Source of the DNA: Liolophura sinensis
Taxonomy: Eukaryota; Mollusca; Polyplacophora; Chitonida; Chitonidae
Length of the DNA: 26,230 nt
Direction of reading: 5' to 3'
NCBI RefSeq assembly: GCF_032854445.1
Contig: NW_027018443.1
Coordinates: 1 to 26,230 of the forward strand
The position numbers were made by a program, and so were the translations under genes. Below, piece by piece: positions 9,860 to 21,369 of this stretch. The notes below the pieces were generated by a model. The model searched no databases and had not been told where the DNA came from. It was given only the letters and a program-made list of their open reading frames with translations. Each line of letters begins with the position of its first letter. The stretch's first letter is position 1.

Positions 9860-10408
9860 CCAAGGAAATTTGCAATTTTTCAACAGCTGGAGATGCCTGG
9901 CCCAATTGCGCATCTTTTGGCACCTTATTGATGTGGGTCAGTGTTTAACTGTACTTTATACAGCAGACTGTATCAAGTACCTTGTGTTTTTTATATACAA
10001 ATGGTGTGGTTTTTCAACATGTAGATAAAGACATTGAGTTTGTCTTCGACTTAGAAGTAAGACAATTGCTGGATGAGTTAAATGGGCTTGGCCCAAAGAT
10101 TTGACGTCTTCTGGGCTACCGAAGGGCACATAACTTATAATCTAAAGTTGATTATAGTAATGACCAGTCGCGATATTACATAGTAAATGTAGCCGAATTG
10201 AATTAGCAAAAAGCCCAGGCAAAAATCCAAAAGTAAAAAAAACTGTTCCAATGCTGCTGATAAGAGGCTAATCCGACGTATTTTGTGACGAGAAATCGAA
10301 TGGTGCAAACCGCGTTGCTCTCCGACCAACACTTTTGGCTGTAGCGACAATTGAATGAGCATTTATGTGAAAATCACGTGCCTAACAACGGCTCTTACTC
10401 CATGGAAA
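9860..10408. repeat. Monomer 19 (transition, I-like)
   Basis: 549 bp. TTTAACTG, GATTATAG, CTGATAAG and CAACACTTTT resemble type I. Private AATCTAAAG and a run of eight A after AAAAGT. Confidence 0.94.
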
Positions 10409-10956
10409 CCAAGGAAATTTGCAATTTTTCAACAGCTGGAGATGCCTGTCCCAATTCCGCATCTTTTGGCACCTTATTGATGTGGGTCAGTGTTTAATTG
10501 TACTTTATACAGCAGACTGTATCAAGTACCTTGTGTTTTTTATATACAAATGGTGTGGTTTTTCAACATGTAGATAAAGACATTGAGTTTGTCTTCGACT
10601 TAGAAGTAAGACAATTGCTGGATGAGTTAAATGGGCTTGGCCCAAAGATTTGACGTCTTCTGGGCTACCGAAGGGCACATAACTTATAATCAAAAGTTGA
10701 TTATAGTAATGACCAGTCGCGATATTACATAGTAAATGTAGCCGAATTGAATTAGCAAAAAGCCCAGGCAAAAATCCAAAAGTGGAAAAACTGTTCCAAT
10801 GCTGCTGGTAAGAGGATAATCCGACGTATTTTGTGACGAGAAATCGAATGGTGCAAACCGCGTTGCTCTCCGACCAATACTTTTGGCTGTAGCGACAATT
10901 GAATGAGCATTTATGTGAAAATCACGTGCCCAGCAACGGCTCTTACTCCATGGAAA
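10409..10956. repeat. Monomer 20, type A
   Basis: CTGTCCCAATTCCGC, GAGGATAATCC, CCCAGC. Differs from the later A copies by ACTTTATACAG. Confidence 0.96.
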
Positions 10957-11504
10957 CCAAGGAAATTTGCAATTTTTCAACAGCTGGAGATGCCTGGCCC
11001 AATTGCGCATCTTTTGGCACCTTTTTAATGTGGGTCAGTGTTTAATTGTACTTTTTACAGCAGACTGTATCAAGTACCTTGTGTTTTTTATATACAAATG
11101 GTGTGGTTTTTCAACATGTAGATAAAGACATTGAGTTTGTCTTCGACTTAGAAGTAAGACAATTGCTGGATGAGTTAAATGGGCTTGGCCCAAAGATTTG
11201 ACGTCTTCTGGGCTACCGAAGGGCACATAACTTATAATCAAAAGTTGATTATAGTAATGACCAGTCGCGATATTACATAGTAAATGTAGCCGAATTGAAT
11301 TAGCAAAAAGCTCAGGCAAAAATCCAAAAGTGGAAAAACTGTTCCAATGCTGCTGATAAGAGGCTAATCCGACGTATTTTGTGACGAGAAATCGAATGGT
11401 GCAAACCGCGTTGCTCTCCGACCAATACTTTTGGCTGTAGCGACAATTGAATGAGCATTTATGTGAAAATCATGTGACCAGCAACGGCTCTTACTCCATG
11501 GAAA
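10957..11504. repeat. Monomer 21, type B
   Basis: CACCTTTTTAATG and AAGCTCAGG. The CACGTG site is CATGTG, followed by ACCAGC. Confidence 0.96.
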
Positions 11505-12052
11505 CCAAGGAAATTTGCAATTTTTCAACAGCTGGAGATGCCTGGCCCAATTGCGCATCTTTTGGCACCTTATTGATGTGGGTCAGTGTTCAATTGTACT
11601 TTTCACAGCAGACTGTATCAAGTACCTTGTTGTTTTTACATACAAATGGTGTGGTTTTTCAACATGTAGATAAAGACATTGAGTTTGTCTTCGACTTAGA
11701 AGTAAGACAATTGCTGGATGAGTTAAATGGGCTTGGCCCAAAGATTTGACGTCTTCTGGGCTACCGAAGGGCACATAACTTATAATCAAAAGTTGATTAT
11801 AGTAATGACCAGTCGCGATATTACATAGTAAATGTAGCCGAATTGAATTAGCAAAAAGCCCAGGCAAAAATCCAAAAGTGGAAAAACTGTTCCAATGCTG
11901 CTGGTAAGAGGCTAATCCGCCGTATTTTGTGACGAGAAATCGAATGGTGCAAACCGCGTTGCTCTCCGACCAACACTTATGGCTGTAGCGACAATTGAAT
12001 GAGCATTTATGTGAAAATCACGTGCCTAACAACGGCTCTTACTCCATGGAAA
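11505..12052. repeat. Monomer 22, type C
   Basis: GTGTTCAATTG, private CTTTTCACAG, TTGTTTTTACATAC, GCCGTATT, CAACACTTAT. The forward frame is open at 11447-11749. Confidence 0.96.
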
Positions 12053-12600
12053 CCAAGGAAATTTGCAATTTTTCAACAGCTGGAGATGCCTGGCCCAATT
12101 GCGCATCTTTTGGCACCTTATTGATGTGGGTCAGTGTTTAACTGTACTTTATACAGCAGACTGTATCAAGTTCCTTGTGTTTTTTATATACAAATGGTGT
12201 GGTTTTTCAACATGTAGATAAATACATTGAGTTTGTCTTCGACTTAGAAATAAGACAATTGCTGGATGAGCTAAATGGGCTTGGCCCAAAGATTTGACGT
12301 CTTCTGGGCTACCGAAGGGCACATAACTTATAATCAAAAGTTGATTATAGTAATGACCAGTCGCGATATTACATAGTAAATGTAGCCGAATTGAATTAGC
12401 AAAAAGCCCAGGCAAAAATCCAAAAGTGCAAAAACTGTTCCAATGCTGCTGATAAGAGGCTAATCCGACGTATTTTGTGACGAGAAATCGAATGGTGCAA
12501 ACCGCGTTGCTCTCCGACCAATACTTTTGGCTGTAGCGACAATTGAATGAGCATTTATGTGAAAATCACGTGACCAACAACGGCTCTTACTCCATGGAAA
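12053..12600. repeat. Monomer 23, type D
   Basis: TTTAACTG, CAAGTTCC, GAAATAAG, GAGCTAAAT, GTGCAAAAAC, CACGTGACCAAC. Private ATAAATACATTG. Confidence 0.96.
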
Positions 12601-13148
12601 CCAAGGAAATTTGCAATTTTTCAACAGCTGGAGATGCCTGGCCCAATTGCGCATCTTTTGGCACCTTATTGATGTGGGTCAGTGTTTAATTGTACTTTTT
12701 ATAGCAGACTGTATCAAGAACCTTGTGTTTTTTATATACAAATGGTGTGGTTTTTCAACATGTAGATAAAGACATTGAGTTTGTCTTCGACTTAGAAGTA
12801 AGACAATTGCTGGATGAGTTAAATGGGCTTGGCCCAAAGATTTGACGTCTTCTGGGCTACCGAAGGGCACATAACTTATAATCAAAAGTTGATTATAGTA
12901 ATGACCAGTCGCGATATTACATAGTAAATGTAGCCGAATTGAATTAGCAAAAAGACCAGGCAAAAACCCAAAAGTGGAAAAACTGTTCCAATGCTGCTGG
13001 TAAGAGGCTAATCCGACGCATTTTGTGACGAGAAATCGAATGGTGCAAACCGCGTTGCTCTCCGACCAAAACTTATGGTTGTAGCGACAATTGAATGAGC
13101 ATTTATGTGAAAATCACGTGCCCAGCAACGGCTCTTACTCCATGGAAA
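12601..13148. repeat. Monomer 24, type E
   Basis: TTTATAGCAG, CAAGAACC, AGACCAGG, AAAACCCAAAAG, GACGCATT, CAAAACTTATGGTTG, CCCAGC. Confidence 0.96.
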
Positions 13149-13696
13149 CCAAGGAAATTTGCAATTTTTCAACAGCTGGAGATGCCTGGCCCAATTGCGC
13201 ATCTTTTGGCACCTTATTGATGTGGGTCAGTGTTTAATTGTACTTTTTACAGCAGACTGTATCAAGAACCTTGTGTTTTTTATATACAAATGGTGTGGTT
13301 TTTCAACATGTAGATAAAGACATTGAGATTGTCTTCGACTTAGAAGTAAGACAATTGCTGGATGAGTTAAATGGGCTTGGCCCAAAGATTTGACGTCTTC
13401 TGGGCTACCGAAGGGCACATAACTTATAATCAAAAGTTGACTATAATATTGACCAGTCGCGATATTACATAGTAAATGTTGCCGAATTTAATTAGCAAAA
13501 AGCCCAGGCAAAAATCCAAAAGTGGAAAAACTGTTCCAATGCTGCTGGTAAGAGGCTAATCCGCCGTATTTTGTGACGAGAAATCGAATGGTGCAAACCG
13601 CGTTGCTCTCCGACCAATACTTTTGGCTGTAGCGACAATTGAATGAGCATTTATGTGAAAATTACGTGCCCAGCAACGGCTCTTACTCCATGGAAA
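13149..13696. repeat. Monomer 25, type F
   Basis: CAAGAACC, GAGATTGTC, GACTATAATATTG, GTAAATGTTGCCG, GCCGTATT. The CACGTG site is TACGTG. Confidence 0.96.
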
Positions 13697-14244
13697 CCAA
13701 GGAAATTTGCAATTTTTCAACAGCTGGAGATGCCTGGCCCAATTGCGCATCTTTTGGCACTGTATTGATGTGGGTCAGTGTTTAACTGTACTTTATACAG
13801 CAGACTGTATCAAGTACCTTGTGTTTTTTATATACAAATGGTGTGGTTTTTCAACATGTAGATAAAGACATTGAGTTTGTCTTCGACTTAGAAATAAGAC
13901 AATTGCTGGATGAGTTAAATGGGCTTGGCCCAAAGATTTGACGTCTTCTGGGCTACCGAAGGGCACATAACTTATAATCAAAAGTTGATTATAGTAATGA
14001 CCAGTCGCGATATTACATAGTAAATGTAGCCGAATTGAATTAGCAAAAAGCCCAGGCAAAAATCCAAAAGTGGAAAAACTGTTCCAATGCTGCTGATAAG
14101 AGGCTAATCCGACGTATTTTGTGACGAGAAATCGAATGGTGCAAACCGCGTTGCTCTCCGACCAACACTTTTGGCTGTAGCGACAATTGAATGAGCATTT
14201 ATGTGAAAATCACGTGCCTAACAACGGCTCTTACTCCATGGAAA
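13697..14244. repeat. Monomer 26, type G
   Basis: CACTGTATTG, TTTAACTGTACTTTATACAG, GAAATAAG, CTGATAAG, CAACACTTTT. Confidence 0.96.
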
Positions 14245-14792
14245 CCAAGGAAATTTGCAATTTTTCAACAGCTGGAGATGCCTGGCCCAATTCCGCATCT
14301 TTTGGCACCTTATTGATGTGGGTCAGTGTTTAATTATACTTTTTACAGCAGACTGTATCAAGTACCTTGTGTTTTTTATATACAAATGGTGTGGTTTTTC
14401 AACATGTAGATAAAGACATTGAGTTTGTCTTCGACTTAGAAGTAAGACAATTGCTGGATGAGTTAAATGGGCTTGGCCCAAAGATTTGACGTCTTCTGGG
14501 CTACCGAAGGGCACATAACTTATAATCAAAAGTTGATTATAGTAATGACCAGTCGCGATATTACATAGTAAATGTAGCCGAATTGAATTAGCAAAAAGCC
14601 CAGGCAAAAATCCAAAAGTGGAAAAACTGTTCCAATGCTGCTGATAAGAGGCTTATCCGACGTATTTTGTGACGAGAAATCGAATGGTGCAAACCGCGTT
14701 GCTCTCCGACCAACACTTTTGGCTGTAGCGACAATTGAATGAGCATTTATGTGAAAATCACGTGCCTAACAACGGCTCTTACTCCATGGAAA
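14245..14792. repeat. Monomer 27, type H
   Basis: AATTCCGC, TTAATTATAC, CTGATAAG, GAGGCTTATCC, CAACACTTTT. Confidence 0.96.
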
Positions 14793-15340
14793 CCAAGGAA
14801 ATTTGCAATTTTTCAACAGCTGGAGATGCCTGGCCCAATTGCGCATCTTTTGGCACCTTATTGATGTGGGTCAGTGTTTAACTGTACTTTATACAGCAGA
14901 CTGTATCAAGTACCTTGTGTTTTTTATATACAAATGGTGTGGTTTTTCAACATGTAGATAAAGACATTGAGTTTGTCTTCGACTTAGAAATAAGACAATT
15001 GCTGGATGAGTTAAATGGGCTTGGCCCAAAGATTTGACGTCTTCTGGGCTACCGAAGGGCACATAACTTATAATCAAAAGTTGATTATAGTAATGACCAG
15101 TCGCGATATTACATAGTAAATGTAGCCGAATTGAATTAGCAAAAAGCCCAGGCAAAAATCCAAAAGTGGAAAAACTGTTCCAATGCTGCTGATAAGAGGC
15201 TAATCCGACGTATTTTGTGACGAGAAATCGAATGGTGCAAACCGCGTTGCTCTCCGACCAACACTTTTGGCTGTAGCGACAATTGAATGAGCATTTATGT
15301 GAAAATCACGTGCCTAACAACGGCTCTTACTCCATGGAAA
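14793..15340. repeat. Monomer 28, type I
   Basis: TTTAACTG, CAAGTACC, GAAATAAG, CTGATAAG, CAACACTTTT. This is the only intact I copy in the right block. Confidence 0.95.
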
Positions 15341-15888
15341 CCAAGGAAATTTGCAATTTTTCAACAGCTGGAGATGCCTGTCCCAATTCCGCATCTTTTG
15401 GCACCTTATTGATGTGGGTCAGTGTTTAATTGTACTTTTTACAGCAGACTGTATCAAGTACCTTGTGTTTTTTATATACAAATGGTGTGGTTTTTCAACA
15501 TGTAGATAAAGACATTGAGTTTGTCTTCGACTTAGAAGTAAGACAATTGCTGGATGAGTTAAATGGGCTTGGCCCAAAGATTTGACGTCTTCTGGGCTAC
15601 CGAAGGGCACATAACTTATAATCAAAAGTTGATTATAGTAATGACCAGTCGCGATATTACATAGTAAATGTAGCCGAATTGAATTAGCAAAAAGCCCAGG
15701 CAAAAATCCAAAAGTGGAAAAACTGTTCCAATGCTGCTGGTAAGAGGATAATCCGACGTATTTTGTGACGAGAAATCGAATGGTGCAAACCGCGTTGCTC
15801 TCCGACCAATACTTTTGGCTGTAGCGACAATTGAATGAGCATTTATGTGAAAATCACGTGCCCAGCAACGGCTCTTACTCCATGGAAA
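15341..15888. repeat. Monomer 29, type A
   Basis: CTGTCCCAATTCCGC and GAGGATAATCC, 4932 bp after monomer 20. Has CTTTTTACAG. Confidence 0.96.
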
Positions 15889-16436
15889 CCAAGGAAATTT
15901 GCAATTTTTCAACAGCTGGAGATGCCTGGCCCAATTGCGCATCTTTTGGCACCTTTTTAATGTGGGTCAGTGTTTAATTGTACTTTTTACAGCAGACTGT
16001 ATCAAGTACCTTGTGTTTTTTATATACAAATGGTGTGGTTTTTCAACATGTAGATAAAGACATTGAGTTTGTCTTCGACTTAGAAGTAAGACAATTGCTG
16101 GATGAGTTAAATGGGCTTGGCCCAAAGATTTGACGTCTTCTGGGCTACCGAAGGGCACATAACTTATAATCAAAAGTTGATTATAGTAATGACCAGTCGC
16201 GATATTACATAGTAAATGTAGCCGAATTGAATTAGCAAAAAGCTCAGGCAAAAATCCAAAAGTGGAAAAACTGTTCCAATGCTGCTGATAAGAGGCTAAT
16301 CCGACGTATTTTGTGACGAGAAATCGAATGGTGCAAACCGCGTTGCTCTCCGACCAATACTTTTGGCTGTAGCGACAATTGAATGAGCATTTATGTGAAA
16401 ATCATGTGACCAGCAACGGCTCTTACTCCATGGAAA
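15889..16436. repeat. Monomer 30, type B
   Basis: CACCTTTTTAATG, AAGCTCAGG, CATGTGACCAGC, as in monomer 21. Confidence 0.96.
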
Positions 16437-16984
16437 CCAAGGAAATTTGCAATTTTTCAACAGCTGGAGATGCCTGGCCCAATTCCGCATCTTTTGGCAC
16501 CTTATTGATGTGGGTCAGTGTTCAATTGTACTTTTTACAGCAGACTGTATCAAGTACCTTGTTGTTTTTACATACAAATGGTGTGGTTTTTCAACATGTA
16601 GATAAAGACATTGAGTTTGTCTTCGACTTAGAAGTAAGACAATTGCTGGATGAGTTAAATGGGCTTGGCCCAAAGATTTGACGTCTTCTGGGCTACCGAA
16701 GGGCACATAACTTATAATCAAAAGTTGATTATAGTAATGACCAGTCGCGATATTACATAGTAAATGTAGCCGAATTGAATTAGCAAAAAGCCCAGGCAAA
16801 AATCCAAAAGTGGAAAAACTGTTCCAATGCTGCTGGTAAGAGGCTAATCCGCCGTATTTTGTGACGAGAAATCGAATGGTGCAAACCGCGTTGCTCTCCG
16901 ACCAACACTTATGGCTGTAGCGACAATTGAATGAGCATTTATGTGAAAATCACGTGCCTAACAACGGCTCTTACTCCATGGAAA
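16437..16984. repeat. Monomer 31, type C
   Basis: As monomer 22, but with AATTCCGC and CTTTTTACAG. The forward frame is open at 16379-16681. Confidence 0.96.
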
Positions 16985-17532
16985 CCAAGGAAATTTGCAA
17001 TTTTTCAACAGCTGGAGATGCCTGGCCCAATTGCGCATCTTTTGGCACCTTATTGATGTGGGTCAGTGTTTAACTGTACTTTATACAGCAGACTGTATCA
17101 AGTTCCTTGTGTTTTTTATATACAAATGGTGTGGTTTTTCAACATGTAGATAAAGACATTGAGTTTGTCTTCGACTTAGAAATAAGACAATTGCTGGATG
17201 AGCTAAATGGGCTTGGCCCAAAGATTTGACGTCTTCTGGGCTACCGAAGGGCACATAACTTATAATCAAAAGTTGATTATAGTAATGACCAGTCGCGATA
17301 TTACATAGTAAATGTAGCCGAATTGAATTAGCAAAAAGCCCAGGCAAAAATCCAAAAGTGCAAAAACTGTTCCAATGCTGCTGATAAGAGGCTAATCCGA
17401 CGTATTTTGTGACGAGAAATCGAATGGTGCAAACCGCGTTGCTCTCCGACCAATACTTTTGGCTGTAGCGACAATTGAATGAGCATTTATGTGAAAATCA
17501 CGTGACCAACAACGGCTCTTACTCCATGGAAA
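16985..17532. repeat. Monomer 32, type D
   Basis: CAAGTTCC, GAGCTAAAT, GTGCAAAAAC, CACGTGACCAAC. Confidence 0.96.
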
Positions 17533-18080
17533 CCAAGGAAATTTGCAATTTTTCAACAGCTGGAGATGCCTGGCCCAATTGCGCATCTTTTGGCACCTTA
17601 TTGATGTGGGTCAGTGTTTAATTGTACTTTTTATAGCAGACTGTATCAAGAACCTTGTGTTTTTTATATACAAATGGTGTGGTTTTTCAACATGTAGATA
17701 AAGACATTGAGTTTGTCTTCGACTTAGAAGTAAGACAATTGCTGGATGAGTTAAATGGGCTTGGCCCAAAGATTTGACGTCTTCTGGGCTACCGAAGGGC
17801 ACATAACTTATAATCAAAAGTTGATTATAGTAATGACCAGTCGCGATATTACATAGTAAATGTAGCCGAATTGAATTAGCAAAAAGACCAGGCAAAAATC
17901 CAAAAGTGGAAAAACTGTTCCAATGCTGCTGATAAGAGGCTAATCCGACGTATTTTGTGACGAGAAATCGAATGGTGCAAACCGCGTTGCTCTCCGACCA
18001 ACACTTTTGGCTGTAGCGACAATTGAATGAGCATTTATGTGAAAATCACGTGCCTAACAACGGCTCTTACTCCATGGAAA
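17533..18080. repeat. Monomer 33, E/I chimera
   Basis: E markers run up to the A at 17887 (AGACCAGG). I markers begin at the T at 17899 (AAAAATCC) and continue with CTGATAAG, GACGTATT and CAACACTTTT. The exchange lies within 17888-17898. Confidence 0.94.
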
Positions 18081-18628
18081 CCAAGGAAATTTGCAATTTT
18101 TCAACAGCTGGAGATGCCTGTCCCAATTCCGCATCTTTTGGCACCTTATTGATGTGGGTCAGTGTTTAATTGTACTTTTTACAGCAGACTGTATCAAGTA
18201 CCTTGTGTTTTTTATATACAAATGGTGTGGTTTTTCAACATGTAGATAAAGACATTGAGTTTGTCTTCGACTTAGAAGTAAGACAATTGCTGGATGAGTT
18301 AAATGGGCTTGGCCCAAAGATTTGACGTCTTCTGGGCTACCGAAGGGCACATAACTTATAATCAAAAGTTGATTATAGTAATGACCAGTCGCGATATTAC
18401 ATAGTAAATGTAGCCGAATTGAATTAGCAAAAAGCCCAGGCAAAAATCCAAAAGTGGAAAAACTGTTCCAATGCTGCTGGTAAGAGGATAATCCGACGTA
18501 TTTTGTGACGAGAAATCGAATGGTGCAAACCGCGTTGCTCTCCGACCAATACTTTTGGCTGTAGCGACAATTGAATGAGCATTTATGTGAAAATCACGTG
18601 CCCAGCAACGGCTCTTACTCCATGGAAA
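18081..18628. repeat. Monomer 34, type A
   Basis: CTGTCCCAATTCCGC, GAGGATAATCC, CCCAGC, 2740 bp after monomer 29. Confidence 0.96.
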
Positions 18629-19176
18629 CCAAGGAAATTTGCAATTTTTCAACAGCTGGAGATGCCTGGCCCAATTGCGCATCTTTTGGCACCTTTTTAA
18701 TGTGGGTCAGTGTTTAATTGTACTTTTTACAGCAGACTGTATCAAGTACCTTGTGTTTTTTATATACAAATGGTGTGGTTTTTCAACATGTAGATAAAGA
18801 CATTGAGTTTGTCTTCGACTTAGAAGTAAGACAATTGCTGGATGAGTTAAATGGGCTTGGCCCAAAGATTTGACGTCTTCTGGGCTACCGAAGGGCACAT
18901 AACTTATAATCAAAAGTTGATTATAGTAATGACCAGTCGCGATATTACATAGTAAATGTAGCCGAATTGAATTAGCAAAAAGCTCAGGCAAAAATCCAAA
19001 AGTGGAAAAACTGTTCCAATGCTGCTGATAAGAGGCTAATCCGACGTATTTTGTGACGAGAAATCGAATGGTGCAAACCGCGTTGCTCTCCGACCAATAC
19101 TTTTGGCTGTAGCGACAATTGAATGAGCATTTATGTGAAAATCATGTGACCAGCAACGGCTCTTACTCCATGGAAA
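18629..19176. repeat. Monomer 35, type B
   Basis: CACCTTTTTAATG, AAGCTCAGG, CATGTGACCAGC. Confidence 0.96.
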
Positions 19177-19725
19177 CCAAGGAAATTTGCAATTTTTCAA
19201 CAGCTGGAGATGCCTGGCCCAATTCCGCATCTTTTGGCACCTTATTGATGTGGGTCAGTGTTCAATTGTACTTTTTACAGCAGACTGTATCAAGTACCTT
19301 GTTGTTTTTACATACAAATGGTGTGGTTTTTCAACATGTAGATAAAGACATTGAGTTTGTCTTCGACTTAGAAGTAAGACAATTGCTGGATGAGTTAAAT
19401 GGGCTTGGCCCAAAGATTTGACGTCTTCTGGGCTACCGAAGGGCACATAACTTATAATCAAAAGTTGATTATAGTAATGACCAGTCGCGATATTACATAG
19501 TAAATGTAGCCGAATTGAATTAGCAAAAAGCCCAGGCAAAAATCCAAAAGTGGAAAAACTGTTCCAATGCTGCTGGTAAGAGGCTAATCCGCCGTATTTT
19601 GTGACGAGAAATCGAATGGTGCAAACCGCGTTGCTCTCCGAACCAACACTTATGGCTGTAGCGACAATTGAATGAGCATTTATGTGAAAATCACGTGCCT
19701 AACAACGGCTCTTACTCCATGGAAA
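19177..19725. repeat. Monomer 36, type C
   Basis: 549 bp. Same markers as monomer 31 plus one inserted A (CCGAACCAAC). This ends the indel-free run. The forward frame is open at 19119-19421. Confidence 0.96.
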
Positions 19726-20273
19726 CCAAGGAAATTTGCAATTTTTCAACAGCTGGAGATGCCTGGCCCAATTGCGCATCTTTTGGCACCTTATTGATGT
19801 GGGTCAGTGTTTAACTGTACTTTACAGCAGACTGTATCAAGTTCCTTGTGTTTTTTTATATACAAATGGTGTGGTTTTTCCTAACATGTAGATAAAGACA
19901 TTGAGTTTGTCTTCGACTTAGAAATAAGACAATTGCTGGATGAGCTAATGGGCTTGGCCAAAGATTTGACGTCTTCTGGGCTACGAAGGGCACATAACTT
20001 ATAATCAAAAAGTTGATTATAGTAATGACCAGTCGCGATATTACATAGTAAATGTAGCCGAATTGAATTAGCAAAAAGCACCAGGCAAAAATCCAAAAGT
20101 GCAAAAACCTGTTCCAATGCTGCTGATAAGAGGCTAATCCGACGTATTTTGTGACGAGAAATCGAATGGTGCAACCGCGTTGCTCTCCGACCAATACTTT
20201 TGGCTGTAGCGACAATTGAATGAGCATTTATGTGAAAATCACGTGACCAACAACGGCTCTTACTCCATGGAAA
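19726..20273. repeat. Monomer 37, type D, many indels
   Basis: CAAGTTCC, GAGCTAATGG, GTGCAAAAACC. About ten small indels (for example TTTACAG for TTTATACAG, CCTAACATG, GGCCAAAG, GCTACGAAG, AGCACCAGG, GCAACCGCG) cancel to leave exactly 548 bp. This pattern fits an unpolished consensus better than real divergence. Confidence 0.93.
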
Positions 20274-20821
20274 CCAAGGAAATTTGCAATTTTTCAACAG
20301 CTGGAGATGCCTGGCCCAATTGCGCATCTTTTGGCACCTTATTGATGTGGGTCAGTGTTTAATTGTACTTTTTATAGCAGACTGTATCAAGAACCTTGTG
20401 TTTTTTATATACAAATGGTGTGGTTTTTCAACATGTAGATAAAGACATTGAGTTTGTCTTCGACTTAGAAGTAAGACAATTGCTGGATGAGTTAAATGGG
20501 CTTGGCCCAAAGATTTGACGTCTTCTGGGCTACCGAAGGGCACATAACTTATAATCAAAAGTTGATTATAGTAATGACCAGTCGCGATATTACATAGTAA
20601 ATGTAGCCGAATTGAATTAGCAAAAAGACCAGGCAAAAACCCAAAAGTGGAAAAACTGTTCCAATGCTGCTGGTAAGAGGCTAATCCGACGCATTTTGTG
20701 ACGAGAAATCGAATGGTGCAAACCGCGTTGCTCTCCGACCAACACTTATGGTTGTAGCGACAATTGAATGAGCATTTATGTGAAAATCACGTGCCCAGCA
20801 ACGGCTCTTACTCCATGGAAA
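20274..20821. repeat. Monomer 38, type E
   Basis: TTTATAGCAG, CAAGAACC, AGACCAGG, AACCCAAAAG, GACGCATT, CAACACTTATGGTTG. Confidence 0.96.
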
Positions 20822-21369
20822 CCAAGGAAATTTGCAATTTTTCAACAGCTGGAGATGCCTGGCCCAATTGCGCATCTTTTGGCACCTTATTGATGTGGGT
20901 CAGTGTTTAATTGTACTTTTTACAGCAGACTGTATCAAGAACCTTGTGTTTTTTATATACAAATGGTGTGGTTTTTCAACATGTAGATAAAGACATTGAG
21001 ATTGTCTTCGACTTAGAAGTAAGACAATTGCTGGATGAGTTAAATGGGCTTGGCCCAAAGATTTGACGTCTTCTGGGCTACCGAAGGGCACATAACTTAT
21101 AATCAAAAGTTGACTATAATATTGACCAGTCGCGATATTACATAGTAAATGTTGCCGAATTTAATTAGCAAAAAGCCCAGGCAAAAATCCAAAAGTGGAA
21201 AAACTGTTCCAATGCTGCTGGTAAGAGGCTAATCCGCCGTATTTTGTGACGAGAAATCGAATGGTGCAAACCGCGTTGCTCTCCGACCAATACTTTTGGC
21301 TGTAGCGACAATTGAATGAGCATTTATGTGAAAATTACGTGCCCAGCAACGGCTCTTACTCCATGGAAA
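20822..21369. repeat. Monomer 39, type F
   Basis: CAAGAACC, GAGATTGTC, GACTATAATATTG, GTTGCCG, GCCGTATT, AATTACGTG. Confidence 0.96.

Larger units (their letters stand above)
7123..10408. repeat. Transition zone, mosaic monomers 14-19
   Basis: Left-block (GAATATAG) and right-block markers alternate here. Monomer 15 has E-type markers, 16 F-type (CAAGAACC, GACTATAATATTG, GCCGTATT), 17 G-type (TTTAACTG, GAAATAAG), 18 a related copy, and 19 an I-like copy. The zone reads as a diverged E-to-I half of the right-block unit directly preceding its first A monomer at 10409. Confidence 0.65.
10409..15340. repeat. Higher-order unit 1, full 9-mer ABCDEFGHI (4932 bp)
   Basis: Nine monomers of exactly 548 bp, each with its own markers. 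A: CTGTCCCAATTCCGC, GGATAATCC. B: CCTTTTTAATG, GCTCAGG. C: GTGTTCAATTG, TTACATAC. D: CAAGTTCC, GAGCTAAAT, GTGCAAAAAC. E: TTTATAGCAG, AGACCAGG, GACGCATT. F: GAGATTGTC, GACTATAATATTG, AATTACGTG. G: CACTGTATTG, GAAATAAG. H: TTAATTATAC, GGCTTATCC. I: TTTAACTG, GAAATAAG without the D markers. The same order restarts at 15341, exactly 4932 bp later. Confidence 0.88.
15341..18080. repeat. Higher-order unit 2, 5-mer ABCD(E/I) (2740 bp)
   Basis: Monomers 29-32 repeat types A-D. Monomer 33 starts as E (TTTATAGCAG, CAAGAACC, AGACCAGG) and ends as I (AAAAATCC, CTGATAAG, GACGTATT, CAACACTTTT). The next A monomer follows at 18081. The unit is the 9-mer minus exactly four monomer lengths. Confidence 0.87.
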
